Of a stretch of DNA of 64,000 bases, positions 35,435 through 43,676 are shown in pieces (within the stretch, counting starts at the first letter, position 1; the number at the start of each line of letters is the position of its first letter). Under the pieces are notes generated by a model, which did not search any database, was not told the origin of the DNA, and was given only the letters and a program-made list of their open reading frames with translations. The position numbers and the translations under genes are program-made. The stretch is from Microcoleus asticus IPMA8 (GTDB taxonomy: Bacteria; Cyanobacteriota; Cyanobacteriia; Cyanobacteriales; Microcoleaceae): assembly GCF_013179805.1 (NCBI RefSeq), contig NZ_SRRZ01000017.1, forward strand, positions 1-64,000, read 5' to 3'.

Positions 35435-36094
35435 TTAGTTAGATTGAAATTGCGGGAGCAGGCGATAAGTACCGCTTTCAATCAGAATAAATATTCCCAA
35501 ACCAATCAAAACAAAAGGAACAACAACCTTGCTATAGCGAGTCAAAATACGGGCGATCGCCCTTTGGCGAGTTAATCGGTAAGCGAGATAAGACCAAACA
35601 CCTACCATCACCGAGAAAACCGCCAAAATCACCACCAAGCTCGGCAAATCGATGCTAGCAAACAGCGGCAAATAAATACCGATGTTGTCACCCCCGTTGG
35701 CTATAGTAACAGCAGCCACATTCAAAGTTTGGGGGTTGAAAAGATTTGCTATTTTTGACACAAGTGAATTAGATTTCCGGTTAAATTCGCCAGATACGGC
35801 TTGTACGTCATTTTCCTCATTATCTCTCTTGACTAAGTGACTGATGCCGATCGCGATCGGAACCAAACCCAGCAAGCCAATCCAAGCTGTCGGCACAATT
35901 AAACCGCCAAAAAAACCCGGCAAACTAGCAGCGATGAGTGCTGCAAATCCGAGGTACTTACCGACAAAGATATGCCGGGGGCGGAAAGTATCGTTTACCT
36001 GGGCGAAAAACAGCATGGAAAGCACCATATCGTCTATATTGGTTGCGGCGAAAGATGTAATCCCGGCAATAATCGCTGCTGCAATCCAATTCAT
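35435..36094 (-). CDS. CadD-family cadmium resistance transporter, copy 1
   Basis: The start is the ATG at 36094 (MNWIAAAIIAGITSFAATNID), with GCAGGGA ahead of it; the open frame extends five codons upstream to a TTG that overlaps that site. The 219-residue protein has five to six helices. The hallmark blocks are TNIDDMVLSMLFFAQV near the start, AAVTIANGGDNIGIYLPLF in the middle and VPFVLIGLGIFILIESG at the end. CadD proteins belong to the LysE-type transporter superfamily and export divalent metal; Cd2+ specificity is by analogy. A paralogue lies 20 bp upstream on the same strand. Confidence 0.85.
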   Translation of the reverse strand: MNWIAAAIIAGITSFAATNIDDMVLSMLFFAQVNDTFRPRHIFVGKYLGFAALIAASLPGFFGGLIVPTAWIGLLGLVPIAIGISHLVKRDNEENDVQAVSGEFNRKSNSLVSKIANLFNPQTLNVAAVTIANGGDNIGIYLPLFASIDLPSLVVILAVFSVMVGVWSYLAYRLTRQRAIARILTRYSKVVVPFVLIGLGIFILIESGTYRLLPQFQSN

Positions 36095-36114
36095 GTGCTG
36101 TCCCTGCAATTTTT

Positions 36115-36819
36115 CTAAACTTCAGTTTCCCTGGCGTTACCTCTGCTCATAGTTATCAAACAGAAACAGCAACCAACTAAAGATATTATACTTAAAGTTG
36201 GGCTTGCCAGAGTGCCGCTTTCCACCAGAATCGCCATTCCCAATCCGATCAAAACAAAAGGCACAAGCTGATTGCCGTAGCGAGTCAGAGTATCTGCGAT
36301 CGCCCGCATCTGAATTAACCGATAAGCAGCGTAGCACCAAACGCCCACCATCGCGAAGAATACAGCGAGAATCACCGCCAAACTTTCTAAAGTATTGCTA
36401 GCAAAAAGCGGTACATATATCCCGATATTGTCGCCCCCATTTGCCACCGTCACCCCTGCTACGCTGTAAGTTTGAGGAGACAGAAAATTGCTAAAAAAAG
36501 ATTTCTCAGATTGCTCTAATTCTGCCTCAGCTTCCGAATCGTCAGTTTCTGGATTCAGCAAGCGGCTAAGCCCGATCGCAATTGGCAGCAAACCCAGCAT
36601 TCCGATCCAATCTGGCGGAAAGATTAAGCGGCCAAAAAACCCCGGAATGCTAATCAAAACCAGTGCCGTAAAGCCCAGAAACTGACCGAAGACGATATGC
36701 CTGTGCCGAAATACTGCATTCACCTGCGAGAAAAACAGCAGCAGAATCAGAATATCGTCAAGATTCGTAGCTGTAAAAGCTGTCATACCCGTAGAAATTG
36801 CTGTTAGTAATTCATTCAT
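36115..36819 (-). CDS. CadD-family cadmium resistance transporter, copy 2
   Basis: The 234-residue paralogue has the same motif set: TNLDDILILLLFFSQVN, AGVTVANGGDNIGIYVPLF and VPFVLIGLGMAILVESG. It differs by an acidic central loop (ETDDSEAEAELEQSE) and an extra C-terminal segment with CCFC, which could bind metal. The two genes form a tandem pair likely cotranscribed from upstream of this one. Paired CadD proteins might work as a heterodimer; that is speculation. Confidence 0.85.
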   Translation of the reverse strand: MNELLTAISTGMTAFTATNLDDILILLLFFSQVNAVFRHRHIVFGQFLGFTALVLISIPGFFGRLIFPPDWIGMLGLLPIAIGLSRLLNPETDDSEAEAELEQSEKSFFSNFLSPQTYSVAGVTVANGGDNIGIYVPLFASNTLESLAVILAVFFAMVGVWCYAAYRLIQMRAIADTLTRYGNQLVPFVLIGLGMAILVESGTLASPTLSIISLVGCCFCLITMSRGNARETEV

Positions 36820-36894
36820 TTCTGTATCTCCTTAATTTTTTTGCTGGGTTTTTACGCCTGCTTTTTTTACTGCGTCAAATCTTTGAATCAAATC

Positions 36895-37062
36895 AATGTA
36901 GGGTAGGCACTGCCCACCAGGGCCTGTAACAGGGTGAGTTGCAAATGTTTTGGTGGGGGGAGTGCCACCCTACAATTACTAATTAAAGGCTTGTTAGAGC
37001 GTAAGTTGCCAATGTTTTGGTGGGCCGTGCCCACCCTACAATTACTAATCAAAGCCGTTGTT
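36895..37062. repeat. Tandem GTAGGGTGGGCA-type palindromic repeats
   Basis: Two copies of a unit of about 55 bp (TTGC(A/C)AATGTTTTGGTGGG ... CACCCTACAATTACTAATYAAAG) lie at about 36940-36987 and 37009-37055. A related GTAGGGTAGGCACTGCCCACC lies at 36898. The central TGGTGGG..CCCACC is palindromic. This GGTGGGC.GCCCACC type is a common interspersed element. Located between the CadD pair and the amino-acid permease gene on the same strand. Confidence 0.6.
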
Positions 37063-37107
37063 GTCGATCGATACTGTATTCAATCGAACACCGCCGTAAA
37101 TTGCATT

Positions 37108-38550
37108 TTATACCTCGAATTTGGCGTGAATTGCGTCAATAACCTGCTCCATCGAACCAACAAGTTCAGGATAGCGCCGCCGCTGCAAGAAAAACCATCC
37201 GCAAGTAGCCACCAAGTACATCAAGAACAAGTAAGGAAACGCATCGTAAGGAGCTTCGGGAACTGGGAACATAGTGCTGCCTGGAATGCCCACGCTGCCC
37301 GCAATCGGAATCATCATAAATGCGATCGCCGCCACCGAAAACGCTACATCTCGCACGCGCAATTTACCAATTTTGTGCAGGTAAACCGGAGCTGCGATCG
37401 AAATCAAGATGTATACCGTTAAAAATCCGTAGCTGCAAATTGCCCCCAAATAACCCATACAATCGAACAGTTTGATGTTAAACATAGACATGACAGCAGG
37501 CACCAAAAATGTCATAAATGTACACATCGTTACTGCAACGTGGGGAGTTCTATTAGATGAATGCGCTACACCTAATGAAGAGTGAAACAAACCGTGGCGC
37601 GCCATCATAAAAAACACTCTCGCCGCTGGATTGATGCTGCCGAGCACGCAAGCAAAAAAGCTAAATAAAGCGCCCAAAGCCACTAACTCTCCCAGCCAAC
37701 CCATGCCCACTTGTTGCGCCAGAAAACTCAGAGGTTCTTCAGTATTAGTAATAGAAACTCCAGTACCGCTAAAACCCAAAACCTCAATATAGGTCATCAA
37801 AATGAAGAATAAGCCTGCCATGACAGCACTGCCCATAACAGCCTTGGGGATATTTTTTAAGGGTTTTTTCGCTTCGTCGCCCAGAGATGTAGCACTTTCA
37901 AAACCAGAGAAACCAAACATTACTAATACAAGTCCCGTCGCTATGTTGCCGGGAGTTACGCCTTCTAAAGTTAATTGGGACATATCTAAGGCAAAACCTT
38001 TGTGCGCCCAGATGATAATTCCTAAAAGTGCGATCGCCGCCACTGATGCCCCCTCTAGCCACAGCATCGCCATAGCTGAAAGCTGGATATCTTTGTAACC
38101 TGCATACCAAGCAACCCCGGCCCCGATCGATAACAGCGTAATCGGTGACGGATGGATGCCTAAATGACCGATGAAACTACCCGTAAAGTTGGCAAAACCA
38201 CACAAAACGGACATCGCAGTAAATAGATAAGCTAGTACCAAACTCCAGCCGCAAATTACGCCGGCAGTAGGGCCAAGTCCTTTAACAATGTAAGAATAAA
38301 GAGAACCAGCAGAAGCCGATCGACTCGCAAATTGGTTGATATTGATGCTGACAAATACTAGGCCGATCAAGCCGATCGCAAAACTCAGCCAAGCCCCGTT
38401 TCCTGAAAGAGCGACGATTAAACCTATATTAGATGCTGGTATAGTTGTAGGTGCAATGACGGCAAAGGATTGAGCTAAAACCTCCCCGAAGGAGAGGCAG
38501 TCCGGCTTTAAGCCGTGTGCACTGTGATTTTTTTGCGTTTTCTTGGTCAT
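37108..38550 (-). CDS. APC-family amino acid permease
   Basis: The 480-residue product has about 12 membrane helices and the APC pattern. N-terminal FGEVLAQSFAVIAPTTIPASN is followed by SASAGSLYSYIVKGLGPTAGVICGW (the consensus substrate region) and MFGFSGFESATSLGDEAKKPLKNIPKAVM between helices 5 and 6. The transported amino acid cannot be read. The start at 38550 (MTKKTQKNHSAHG) is plausible with a 20-residue hydrophilic leader. Divergent from a LysR-type regulator across 383 bp, which commonly marks a regulator-target pair. Confidence 0.88.
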   Translation of the reverse strand: MTKKTQKNHSAHGLKPDCLSFGEVLAQSFAVIAPTTIPASNIGLIVALSGNGAWLSFAIGLIGLVFVSININQFASRSASAGSLYSYIVKGLGPTAGVICGWSLVLAYLFTAMSVLCGFANFTGSFIGHLGIHPSPITLLSIGAGVAWYAGYKDIQLSAMAMLWLEGASVAAIALLGIIIWAHKGFALDMSQLTLEGVTPGNIATGLVLVMFGFSGFESATSLGDEAKKPLKNIPKAVMGSAVMAGLFFILMTYIEVLGFSGTGVSITNTEEPLSFLAQQVGMGWLGELVALGALFSFFACVLGSINPAARVFFMMARHGLFHSSLGVAHSSNRTPHVAVTMCTFMTFLVPAVMSMFNIKLFDCMGYLGAICSYGFLTVYILISIAAPVYLHKIGKLRVRDVAFSVAAIAFMMIPIAGSVGIPGSTMFPVPEAPYDAFPYLFLMYLVATCGWFFLQRRRYPELVGSMEQVIDAIHAKFEV

Positions 38551-38933
38551 TTATCTTCTCTATTTTTGTCGATCGACTTTTGGCGATCGGCTTCAAATTG
38601 TCGGTTCTGCTTCAGCCTCGGGCAGAGTGTTCTGACGCTTGAGTCTAACTGTAAGACCCTTGAGCCGTAAAATCAAATGTTGTTTTTTATCGAATTCATA
38701 AATGCAAGTGATGCAGTGCCGCGGCAAAAGAACTGTTGGAAGACGGTACCTATCTGTCGCCACAAGCTCAAACCCTTGACGTTAAGAGGAAAATTGAAAT
38801 AGCGGCTGCTAACCGTGCTTTTTGGGGAATTCCAACCTGTACAATAGAGTCGATGGAAAAGTTCAGGTCAAAGCTTAGCCGCCAGAGATTTTAATCTCAA
38901 AAAATAACTGTATTTAGTAAAGGGGCACTCAGA
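38551..38933. promoter_or_regulatory. Divergent promoter region, permease and LysR gene
   Basis: The 383-bp spacer separates the permease gene (-) from the LysR gene (+). LysR-type operators (T-N11-A, often ATnnnnAT dyads) are expected here, but I cannot pick one out reliably. The LysR side has AAAGGGG about 11 nt before the ATG. No gene is visible. Confidence 0.4.
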
Positions 38934-39875
38934 ATGGCCGGAATGACGCTTGACCAACTGCGAGTTTTTATAGCTGTAGCCGAACACCTGCACTTCAGTC
39001 GCGCGGCGGAGGAACTTTACATCACTCAACCCGCTGTCAGTGCGGCAATCCAAAGCTTAGAGGCACAATATGGAGTAAAACTATTTCACCGCATCGGCCG
39101 CCACATCGAAATCACTGAAGCCGGGAAGTTGCTGCAAGTTGAAACGCAGAAAATTCTCGACCAAGTTGCTTTGACTGAGAGAGGTTTGCGGGAGTTAAAC
39201 GATTTGCAGCGAGGCGATTTAAAATTGGGTTGCAGTCTGACCATTGGCAATTATTGGCTGCCTGATAAAATTAGCAAGTTCAAACAGAAATATCCTGGTA
39301 TTTGCGTGAATTGTACTCTGGCAAATGCCGAAGAAATTTGTGCGGGTACGGCGACGGGAACATTTGATTTGGGTTTAGTGACCGGAGACATCAAAGCTTC
39401 GCTTAAGAACACTCTGGAGGAAGAAGTTATAGGCAGCGAACGCTTGCTGATTGTTGTTGGCAAATCTCACCCTTGGTTTGAACGGGCAGAGGTGAGTTTA
39501 ACGGAAATTGCGCAAACGGATTGGGTAATGCGAGAAGCTGGTTCTGGAGTTCAGCAAATGTTGGAACAAGCTTTGCAAAGTTGGGGCATTAATCCCCATG
39601 AATTGAATGTCACTTTAGTTTTGAACAGCAGTGAAATGGTCAAAGCAGTGGTGGAAAGCGGCACAGGTGCAGCGGCGATTCCTGAATTGATGGTAAAAAA
39701 AGAATTGCAGCTATCCACACTGCGATCGATTAAAATTATAGATAGTCAACAAAGTTCTAATGTATCTTTTGAAATAATTAAACCAGTTTTGAAACTGAAG
39801 CACAAACAGCGTTTTCAAACTGGAATTACTAAAGCTTTTGAACAGATCTTAAGTCAAGATTCTGATAATTGGTAA
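38934..39875 (+). CDS. LysR-family transcriptional regulator
   Basis: The helix-turn-helix (LDQLRVFIAVAEHLHFSRAAEEL, YITQPAVSAAIQSLEAQYGVKLF) is followed by an effector domain of type 2 periplasmic-protein fold: LGCSLTIGNYWLPDKISKFKQKYP at the start, and TDWVMREAGSGVQQMLEQAL in the second lobe. The 313-residue length is normal for the family. The start could be either MAGMTL or the internal MTLDQL. Sequence is reminiscent of cyanobacterial CysB/CbbR-like regulators, but I cannot name a specific ligand. Divergence from an amino-acid permease suggests that gene as its target. Confidence 0.88.
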   Translation: MAGMTLDQLRVFIAVAEHLHFSRAAEELYITQPAVSAAIQSLEAQYGVKLFHRIGRHIEITEAGKLLQVETQKILDQVALTERGLRELNDLQRGDLKLGCSLTIGNYWLPDKISKFKQKYPGICVNCTLANAEEICAGTATGTFDLGLVTGDIKASLKNTLEEEVIGSERLLIVVGKSHPWFERAEVSLTEIAQTDWVMREAGSGVQQMLEQALQSWGINPHELNVTLVLNSSEMVKAVVESGTGAAAIPELMVKKELQLSTLRSIKIIDSQQSSNVSFEIIKPVLKLKHKQRFQTGITKAFEQILSQDSDNW

Positions 39876-39954
39876 TTCATAAATTACGCAGGAATACTCA
39901 AGAAAGCTGGTTTTTTACCGACATAAAAAGCTAAACGCCGTGTATTTTCGTAAA

Positions 39955-39969
39955 GAAACCCGGTTTCTG
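39955..39969. terminator. Perfect palindrome AGAAACCCGGTTTCT between convergent genes
   Basis: A 15-nt perfect palindrome between the LysR gene (+) and the prohibitin gene (-). It is the same core as at 13512-13544 and 55191-55231. No T-run follows, so action as a terminator is inferred from position. Confidence 0.4.
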
Positions 39970-39994
39970 GCCACCAGCGCGTCCAGGATGATAA

Positions 39995-40840
39995 TTATCT
40001 CTCAACCAATTTCCTCAAGTCCAATAAATTTTTACCTCCATCACCAACAATCATCGGCAATTTCCCATTCCATTTTTCTATAGCCTGCCTTTCCAAAAAT
40101 TCCGGAGTCAAATTGTCCCGCAGCAACCTTTGCACTTCGGCTTCTCCCTTGGCTAAATTTACCTTAGCCTCGGCCTCTTTTACTGCCTTCAGCGCTAAAA
40201 ACTCCCCTCTTTTTGCCTCCTGTTCGGCAATTTGTTTCGCCTCCACTGCATCGCTAAACCGCTCAGAAAAATGAACGTGTACTAAAGAAATATCGTCAAC
40301 GGCAATATGATATGTAACCAGTCTCAAGGTCAAATAATCATCAACTGCGGCTTTAACTTCTCCCCGTTTAGTAATAATTTCTTCAGCCGTGTATTTTGCC
40401 ATAACTGCTTTTAATACTTCTTCAACTGCCGGATCGATAATGCGAGTAACTACTTCTTTTTCGTCACCTATTTGTTGAAAAATAGCATTAGCTTCTTCTG
40501 GAATAATGTGCCAGTTCAGCGCTACATCCGTGAAAACATCTTGCAAATCTTTTGAGGAAGCTTCAGCGGAACTTTCCTGTTTTTGCACCCTGACGCTCAA
40601 CTTTTTTACAGTATAAACTATGGGGACTATTACGTGAATTCCTTCTCCGAGTACCTGTTCTTCCACTTTACCAAACTGCATCATCACGCCCCGTTCTCCA
40701 GCGTTGACAATGACAAAAAATCTGGACATAATAGCTAAAAACACTATCACTAGAGCTAGTATAACAGCTCTGTCAAATTCCTTATTTTTTTTATTGCTTG
40801 ATTTGAGTGAGTCAACGTTACTGCTGGATTCTCCCACCAT
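39995..40840 (-). CDS. Prohibitin-family (SPFH) membrane protein
   Basis: The 281-residue product has one N-terminal membrane helix (AVILALVIVFLAIMSRFFVIV, residues about 25-45) and a prohibitin-type SPFH domain: NAGERGVMMQFGKVEEQVLGEG, VQKQESSAEASSKDLQDVFTDVALNWHI and DPAVEEVLKAVMAKYTAEEIITKRGEV. A long helical coiled-coil region follows (EAKQIAEQEAKRGEFLALKAVKEAEAKV). The cyanobacterial family members form ring complexes in the plasma or thylakoid membrane and influence membrane proteases. A Ser-rich 20-residue leader precedes the helix. The gene is monocistronic; its upstream neighbour is a REC-EAL gene with a 56-bp gap. Confidence 0.9.
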   Translation of the reverse strand: MVGESSSNVDSLKSSNKKNKEFDRAVILALVIVFLAIMSRFFVIVNAGERGVMMQFGKVEEQVLGEGIHVIVPIVYTVKKLSVRVQKQESSAEASSKDLQDVFTDVALNWHIIPEEANAIFQQIGDEKEVVTRIIDPAVEEVLKAVMAKYTAEEIITKRGEVKAAVDDYLTLRLVTYHIAVDDISLVHVHFSERFSDAVEAKQIAEQEAKRGEFLALKAVKEAEAKVNLAKGEAEVQRLLRDNLTPEFLERQAIEKWNGKLPMIVGDGGKNLLDLRKLVER

Positions 40841-40896
40841 ATTCTACCCCGACGATAGCACTTAATTATAGGACAAATATTGACTTAACCGATATT

Positions 40897-42096
40897 CTAT
40901 TTGCCTTCCACCAGCAACTGTTCAAAATCTGCGGCAGGCACAGGAGGACTGAACAAATATCCTTGCATTGTATCGCAATTGTAGCGCCAGAGAAAATCTT
41001 TTTCGGCTTCCGTCTCAACTCCTTCGGCAATTACCTCAAGACAGAGAGTGTGCGCCATTTCAATAATAGCTTTTACAATCGCTGCATTGGTGCAACCCTC
41101 GGTGATATTGCTGATAAAACAGCGGTCAATTTTTAAAGTATCGAATGGGTATTGCGCCAGATAGCTTAAAGAAGAATACCCAGTTCCAAAATCGTCAATA
41201 GATATACAAACTCCCAAATTTTTCAATTGTTGCAAAGTAGCGATCGCACTTTCGGCATCCTCCACCATCAAACTTTCAGTCAGCTCTAATTCCAAACTGC
41301 TCGGTTCCAAACCAGTTTCTGCTAAAATTTGAGCAACTCTGCTGCTGAGCTCCGGTTGGTGAAATTGGCGCGGCGACAGATTCACCGCTACCCGCAGCGA
41401 AAAACCTGCATTTTGCCAAACTTGCATTTGCCTGCAAGCTGTGTGCAAAACCCACTCGCCTAACTGTACAATGAAGCCAGTTGCTTCCGCAGACGGAATA
41501 AATTCTGCGGGCGAAATCAGCCCTTTTTCTGGATGCAGCCAGCGTACTAAAGCTTCTGCGCTCATAATTTTACCAGTCTGGACATTGACCTGCGGCTGAT
41601 AATAAACTTGGAATTCTTCTCGTTCCAATGCGTCGCGCAAACTTGTTTTTATCTGGTCTAATTTGTCGGCTGCATCTTGGATCAATTCGCTGCTTGGCCG
41701 CAAAGTATTGTACTTTTCGGCGACAGCTTCTTGTTTTTTCAAGCGGCTCGATATCGCCCCCACAAGTTCAGCTTTAGTAAAAGGTTTAGTCAGATAATCA
41801 TCTGCTCCCAATTCCATACCTTGCCGCATTTCAGAGCGATCGGCTTTACCGGTGAGAAAAACAAAAGGCAGTGTAGCAGTAACAGGATTAGATCGCAAGG
41901 CCACCAGCACGCCGTACCCGTCAAGTTCCGGCATCATCACATCGCAAAGAATCACGTCGGGAAGATTTGACACCGCCGCATTTAAACCTTGCGCTCCATT
42001 TTCTGCACCCGTCACGTCGAAACCTTCAGCTTTGAGGAGTTTGAGAATATTCTCCCGGATTATTTGCTCGTCCTCAATCACTAAAATCTTTTTCAT
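40897..42096 (-). CDS. REC-EAL response regulator (c-di-GMP phosphodiesterase)
   Basis: Residues 1-125 are a receiver domain with phospho-acceptor Asp in PDVILCDVMMPELDGYG and the lysine in GADDYLTKPF. The rest is an EAL domain: YYQPQVNVQTGKIMSAEALVRW contains the EAL triad, and ELTESLM, DDFGTGYSSLSYLAQYPFDTLKIDR and EVIAEGVETE carry the metal and catalytic residues. All are present, so it should hydrolyse c-di-GMP and respond to phosphorylation. No histidine kinase is adjacent, but three orphan kinases lie elsewhere in the window. Possible roles are in motility or biofilm formation, a general property of such proteins. Confidence 0.93.
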   Translation of the reverse strand: MKKILVIEDEQIIRENILKLLKAEGFDVTGAENGAQGLNAAVSNLPDVILCDVMMPELDGYGVLVALRSNPVTATLPFVFLTGKADRSEMRQGMELGADDYLTKPFTKAELVGAISSRLKKQEAVAEKYNTLRPSSELIQDAADKLDQIKTSLRDALEREEFQVYYQPQVNVQTGKIMSAEALVRWLHPEKGLISPAEFIPSAEATGFIVQLGEWVLHTACRQMQVWQNAGFSLRVAVNLSPRQFHQPELSSRVAQILAETGLEPSSLELELTESLMVEDAESAIATLQQLKNLGVCISIDDFGTGYSSLSYLAQYPFDTLKIDRCFISNITEGCTNAAIVKAIIEMAHTLCLEVIAEGVETEAEKDFLWRYNCDTMQGYLFSPPVPAADFEQLLVEGK

Positions 42097-42514
42097 ACGT
42101 CATTCCCTGAAAGCGATATAATTGACCCTCTAGCTGAAAGCGATAAGCGTGGCAATAACTGAGAACGCACAGCTCGGCTAAACAGCCGAAGCTTTTCCGA
42201 CCAAAATAGCAGACTCCCCTGAAAAACGGTAATTTTTCAAAGATAACTAGATTAATGTTTCTCTGTTTACTCAGCGCCGTCCGTATTATTACAAGCTTAA
42301 TTAATAATGTCTAAACTAATTCTAGGCGATCGACAGTTAGCATCGCCCTGAATAAATGCTAAACTAATTGTGCCACCTGAACGAGAGTCTGCAAACAATC
42401 TCAGCCTATTTATAACAGTTGCAAAAAATAATGCAACTGCAAGCAAGTTCCAAAGCCTTGCGGAGTCAGTCTTTTCCCATTCTTCAATGTAAAATCTCAA
42501 CTTTCAAATCTCAA
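42097..42514. other. About 320-420-bp spacer, no gene recognised
   Basis: Divergent spacer between the REC-EAL gene (-) and the SOUL gene (+). AT-rich in parts, with ATTAATAATG and GATCGACAG segments. Nothing coding is supported in 42097-42418; 42419-42514 is open in frame with the SOUL gene but has no family sequence. Confidence 0.35.
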
Positions 42515-43030
42515 ATGGTATTACCTACTGGATTCCCTGAACCCGCACAGATTGGGGTCATAGAAGTTAAGCAATATCCTCAGTACCGCGCTGTCACCTA
42601 CACCCACGCGGGCGATTTGCGACAAGCAACTGGAATCGCCTTCAATCCCTTATTTCAACATATCAGCAACAACAAAATTGCGATGACAACGCCAGTAGAA
42701 GCGCGCTACACTGCAAATTCCGAGCAAATCGATGCGGTTCCCCAAGCAGAAGTTTCGTTCCTCTATCCCGCACCAAATATCGCCCCCAGCAGCGTTAATT
42801 CCGCTGTAGAAGTCACAGATACTTCGCCGATGACGGTTGTCAGCATCGGTGTGGGCGGGGCCTACACTTGGGAAAGCTATGAAAAGAACCTCCAGAAACT
42901 CAAAGATTGGCTTCAAGAACATCCCGAATACGAAATAGTCGGGCCGCCGCGCCGCTTTTTTTACAATTCCCCGATGACGCCGGAAGCAACTAAAATCAGC
43001 GAAGTACAAATTCCGATCAAGTGCCGCTGA
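42515..43030 (+). CDS. SOUL-family heme-binding protein
   Basis: SOUL/HEBP proteins bind heme or tetrapyrroles. The family core is IGVIEVKQYPQYRAVTYTHAG, FNPLFQHISNNKIAMTTPVEARY, MTVVSIGVGGAYTWESYEKNL and YEIVGPPRRFFYNSPMTP. I choose the ATG at 42515 (MVLPTGFPEPAQIG) because the upstream 32 codons look unlike family N-termini; the start is uncertain. The product is about 171 residues, with no signal peptide. Its last 14 bp overlap the 3' end of the convergent YjbQ gene. Confidence 0.85.
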   Translation: MVLPTGFPEPAQIGVIEVKQYPQYRAVTYTHAGDLRQATGIAFNPLFQHISNNKIAMTTPVEARYTANSEQIDAVPQAEVSFLYPAPNIAPSSVNSAVEVTDTSPMTVVSIGVGGAYTWESYEKNLQKLKDWLQEHPEYEIVGPPRRFFYNSPMTPEATKISEVQIPIKCR

Positions 43031-43433
43031 CGTGAACAACTAATTCGCGAATGTGACCCCGCTGGCGGTGTTCCCACAGGTAAATTCCCTGCCAAGTTCC
43101 TAACAGCAACCTGCCGCGGTCGATCGGGATTTGTTCAGAAGTATGAGTCAGCGCAGTGCGAATGTGCGCCGGCATATCGTCTGGGCCTTCAGCATCGTGA
43201 ATGTAGCGATCGCCCTCCGGTACCAGTTTAGCCAAAAAGTTAGCCAAATCCTTAAGTACATCCGGGTCAGCATTTTCTTGAATCACCAAACTAGCAGAAG
43301 TGTGGCGCAAAAATAAGCTACAAAGTCCCGTTTTAATACCTGAATTCGCCACCGCATCTTCTATCTTAGGACTGATGTTACACAGAGACTTCCCTGTAGT
43401 TTGAATCTTGAGTATCTGTTGATAGTGAGTCAT
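43017..43433 (-). CDS. YjbQ/UPF0047-family protein
   Basis: The 138-residue product has the family signature GLCSLFLRHTSASLVIQENADPDV (conserved His and Asn) and GTWQGIYLWEHR near the end. YjbQ proteins are small, often trimeric, with an active-site-like zinc pocket; a weak thiamine-phosphate synthase activity has been reported for some, but physiological function is unsettled. The start at 43433 (MTHYQQILKIQTTGKSL) fits family N-termini. It overlaps the convergent SOUL gene by 14 bp at the 3' ends, so transcripts must be antisense to each other there. Confidence 0.9.
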   Translation of the reverse strand: MTHYQQILKIQTTGKSLCNISPKIEDAVANSGIKTGLCSLFLRHTSASLVIQENADPDVLKDLANFLAKLVPEGDRYIHDAEGPDDMPAHIRTALTHTSEQIPIDRGRLLLGTWQGIYLWEHRQRGHIRELVVHVSGT

Positions 43434-43435
43434 GC

Positions 43436-43676
43436 GATTTTAGATTTTGGATTTTAGATTTTAGATTTTGGATGAGACTGATGCAAAACTCTTCAGTCTG
43501 GCGTTGCGCCGACTTTGTTTGTGTAGGATCGATTTCTAATGGCCGTCTTCTATTTTAAACTTTCGATGAGACTGATGCAAAACTCTTCAGTCTGGCGTTG
43601 CGCCGACTTTGTTTGACAAGAAGCGATTTCAATCGCCGTCCTCCTTTGTTTGACAAGAAGCGATTTCAATCGCCTT
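43436..43676. repeat. Heptamer and longer direct repeats between YjbQ and the glycosyltransferase
   Basis: Three classes occur. First, heptamers of GATTTTA/GATTTTG at 43438-43470. Second, a unit of about 50 bp (GATGAGACTGATGCAAAACT, then CTTCAGTCTGGCGTTGCGCC and GACTTTGTTTG) at about 43471 and 43565. Third, a unit TTTGTTTGACAAGAAGCGAT plus TTCAATCGCC, at about 43608 and 43645, with a GCGATTtcAATCGC hairpin; a diverged copy is near 43515. Spacing of the third class is about 37 bp, but the intervening bases are only 6-8, so it is not CRISPR. The last unit ends at the glycosyltransferase stop codon. Confidence 0.65.

Noticed and set aside
36934..37422. 162-codon plus-strand frame overlapping repeats and the amino-acid permease
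   Set aside because: Its first part translates the tandem palindromic repeat and the rest is antisense to the permease gene.
43515..43676. Possible short CRISPR array (repeats about 37 bp apart with hairpin)
   Set aside because: Only two or three copies, the intervening sequence is 6-8 bp rather than 30-40, and no cas genes are in the window.
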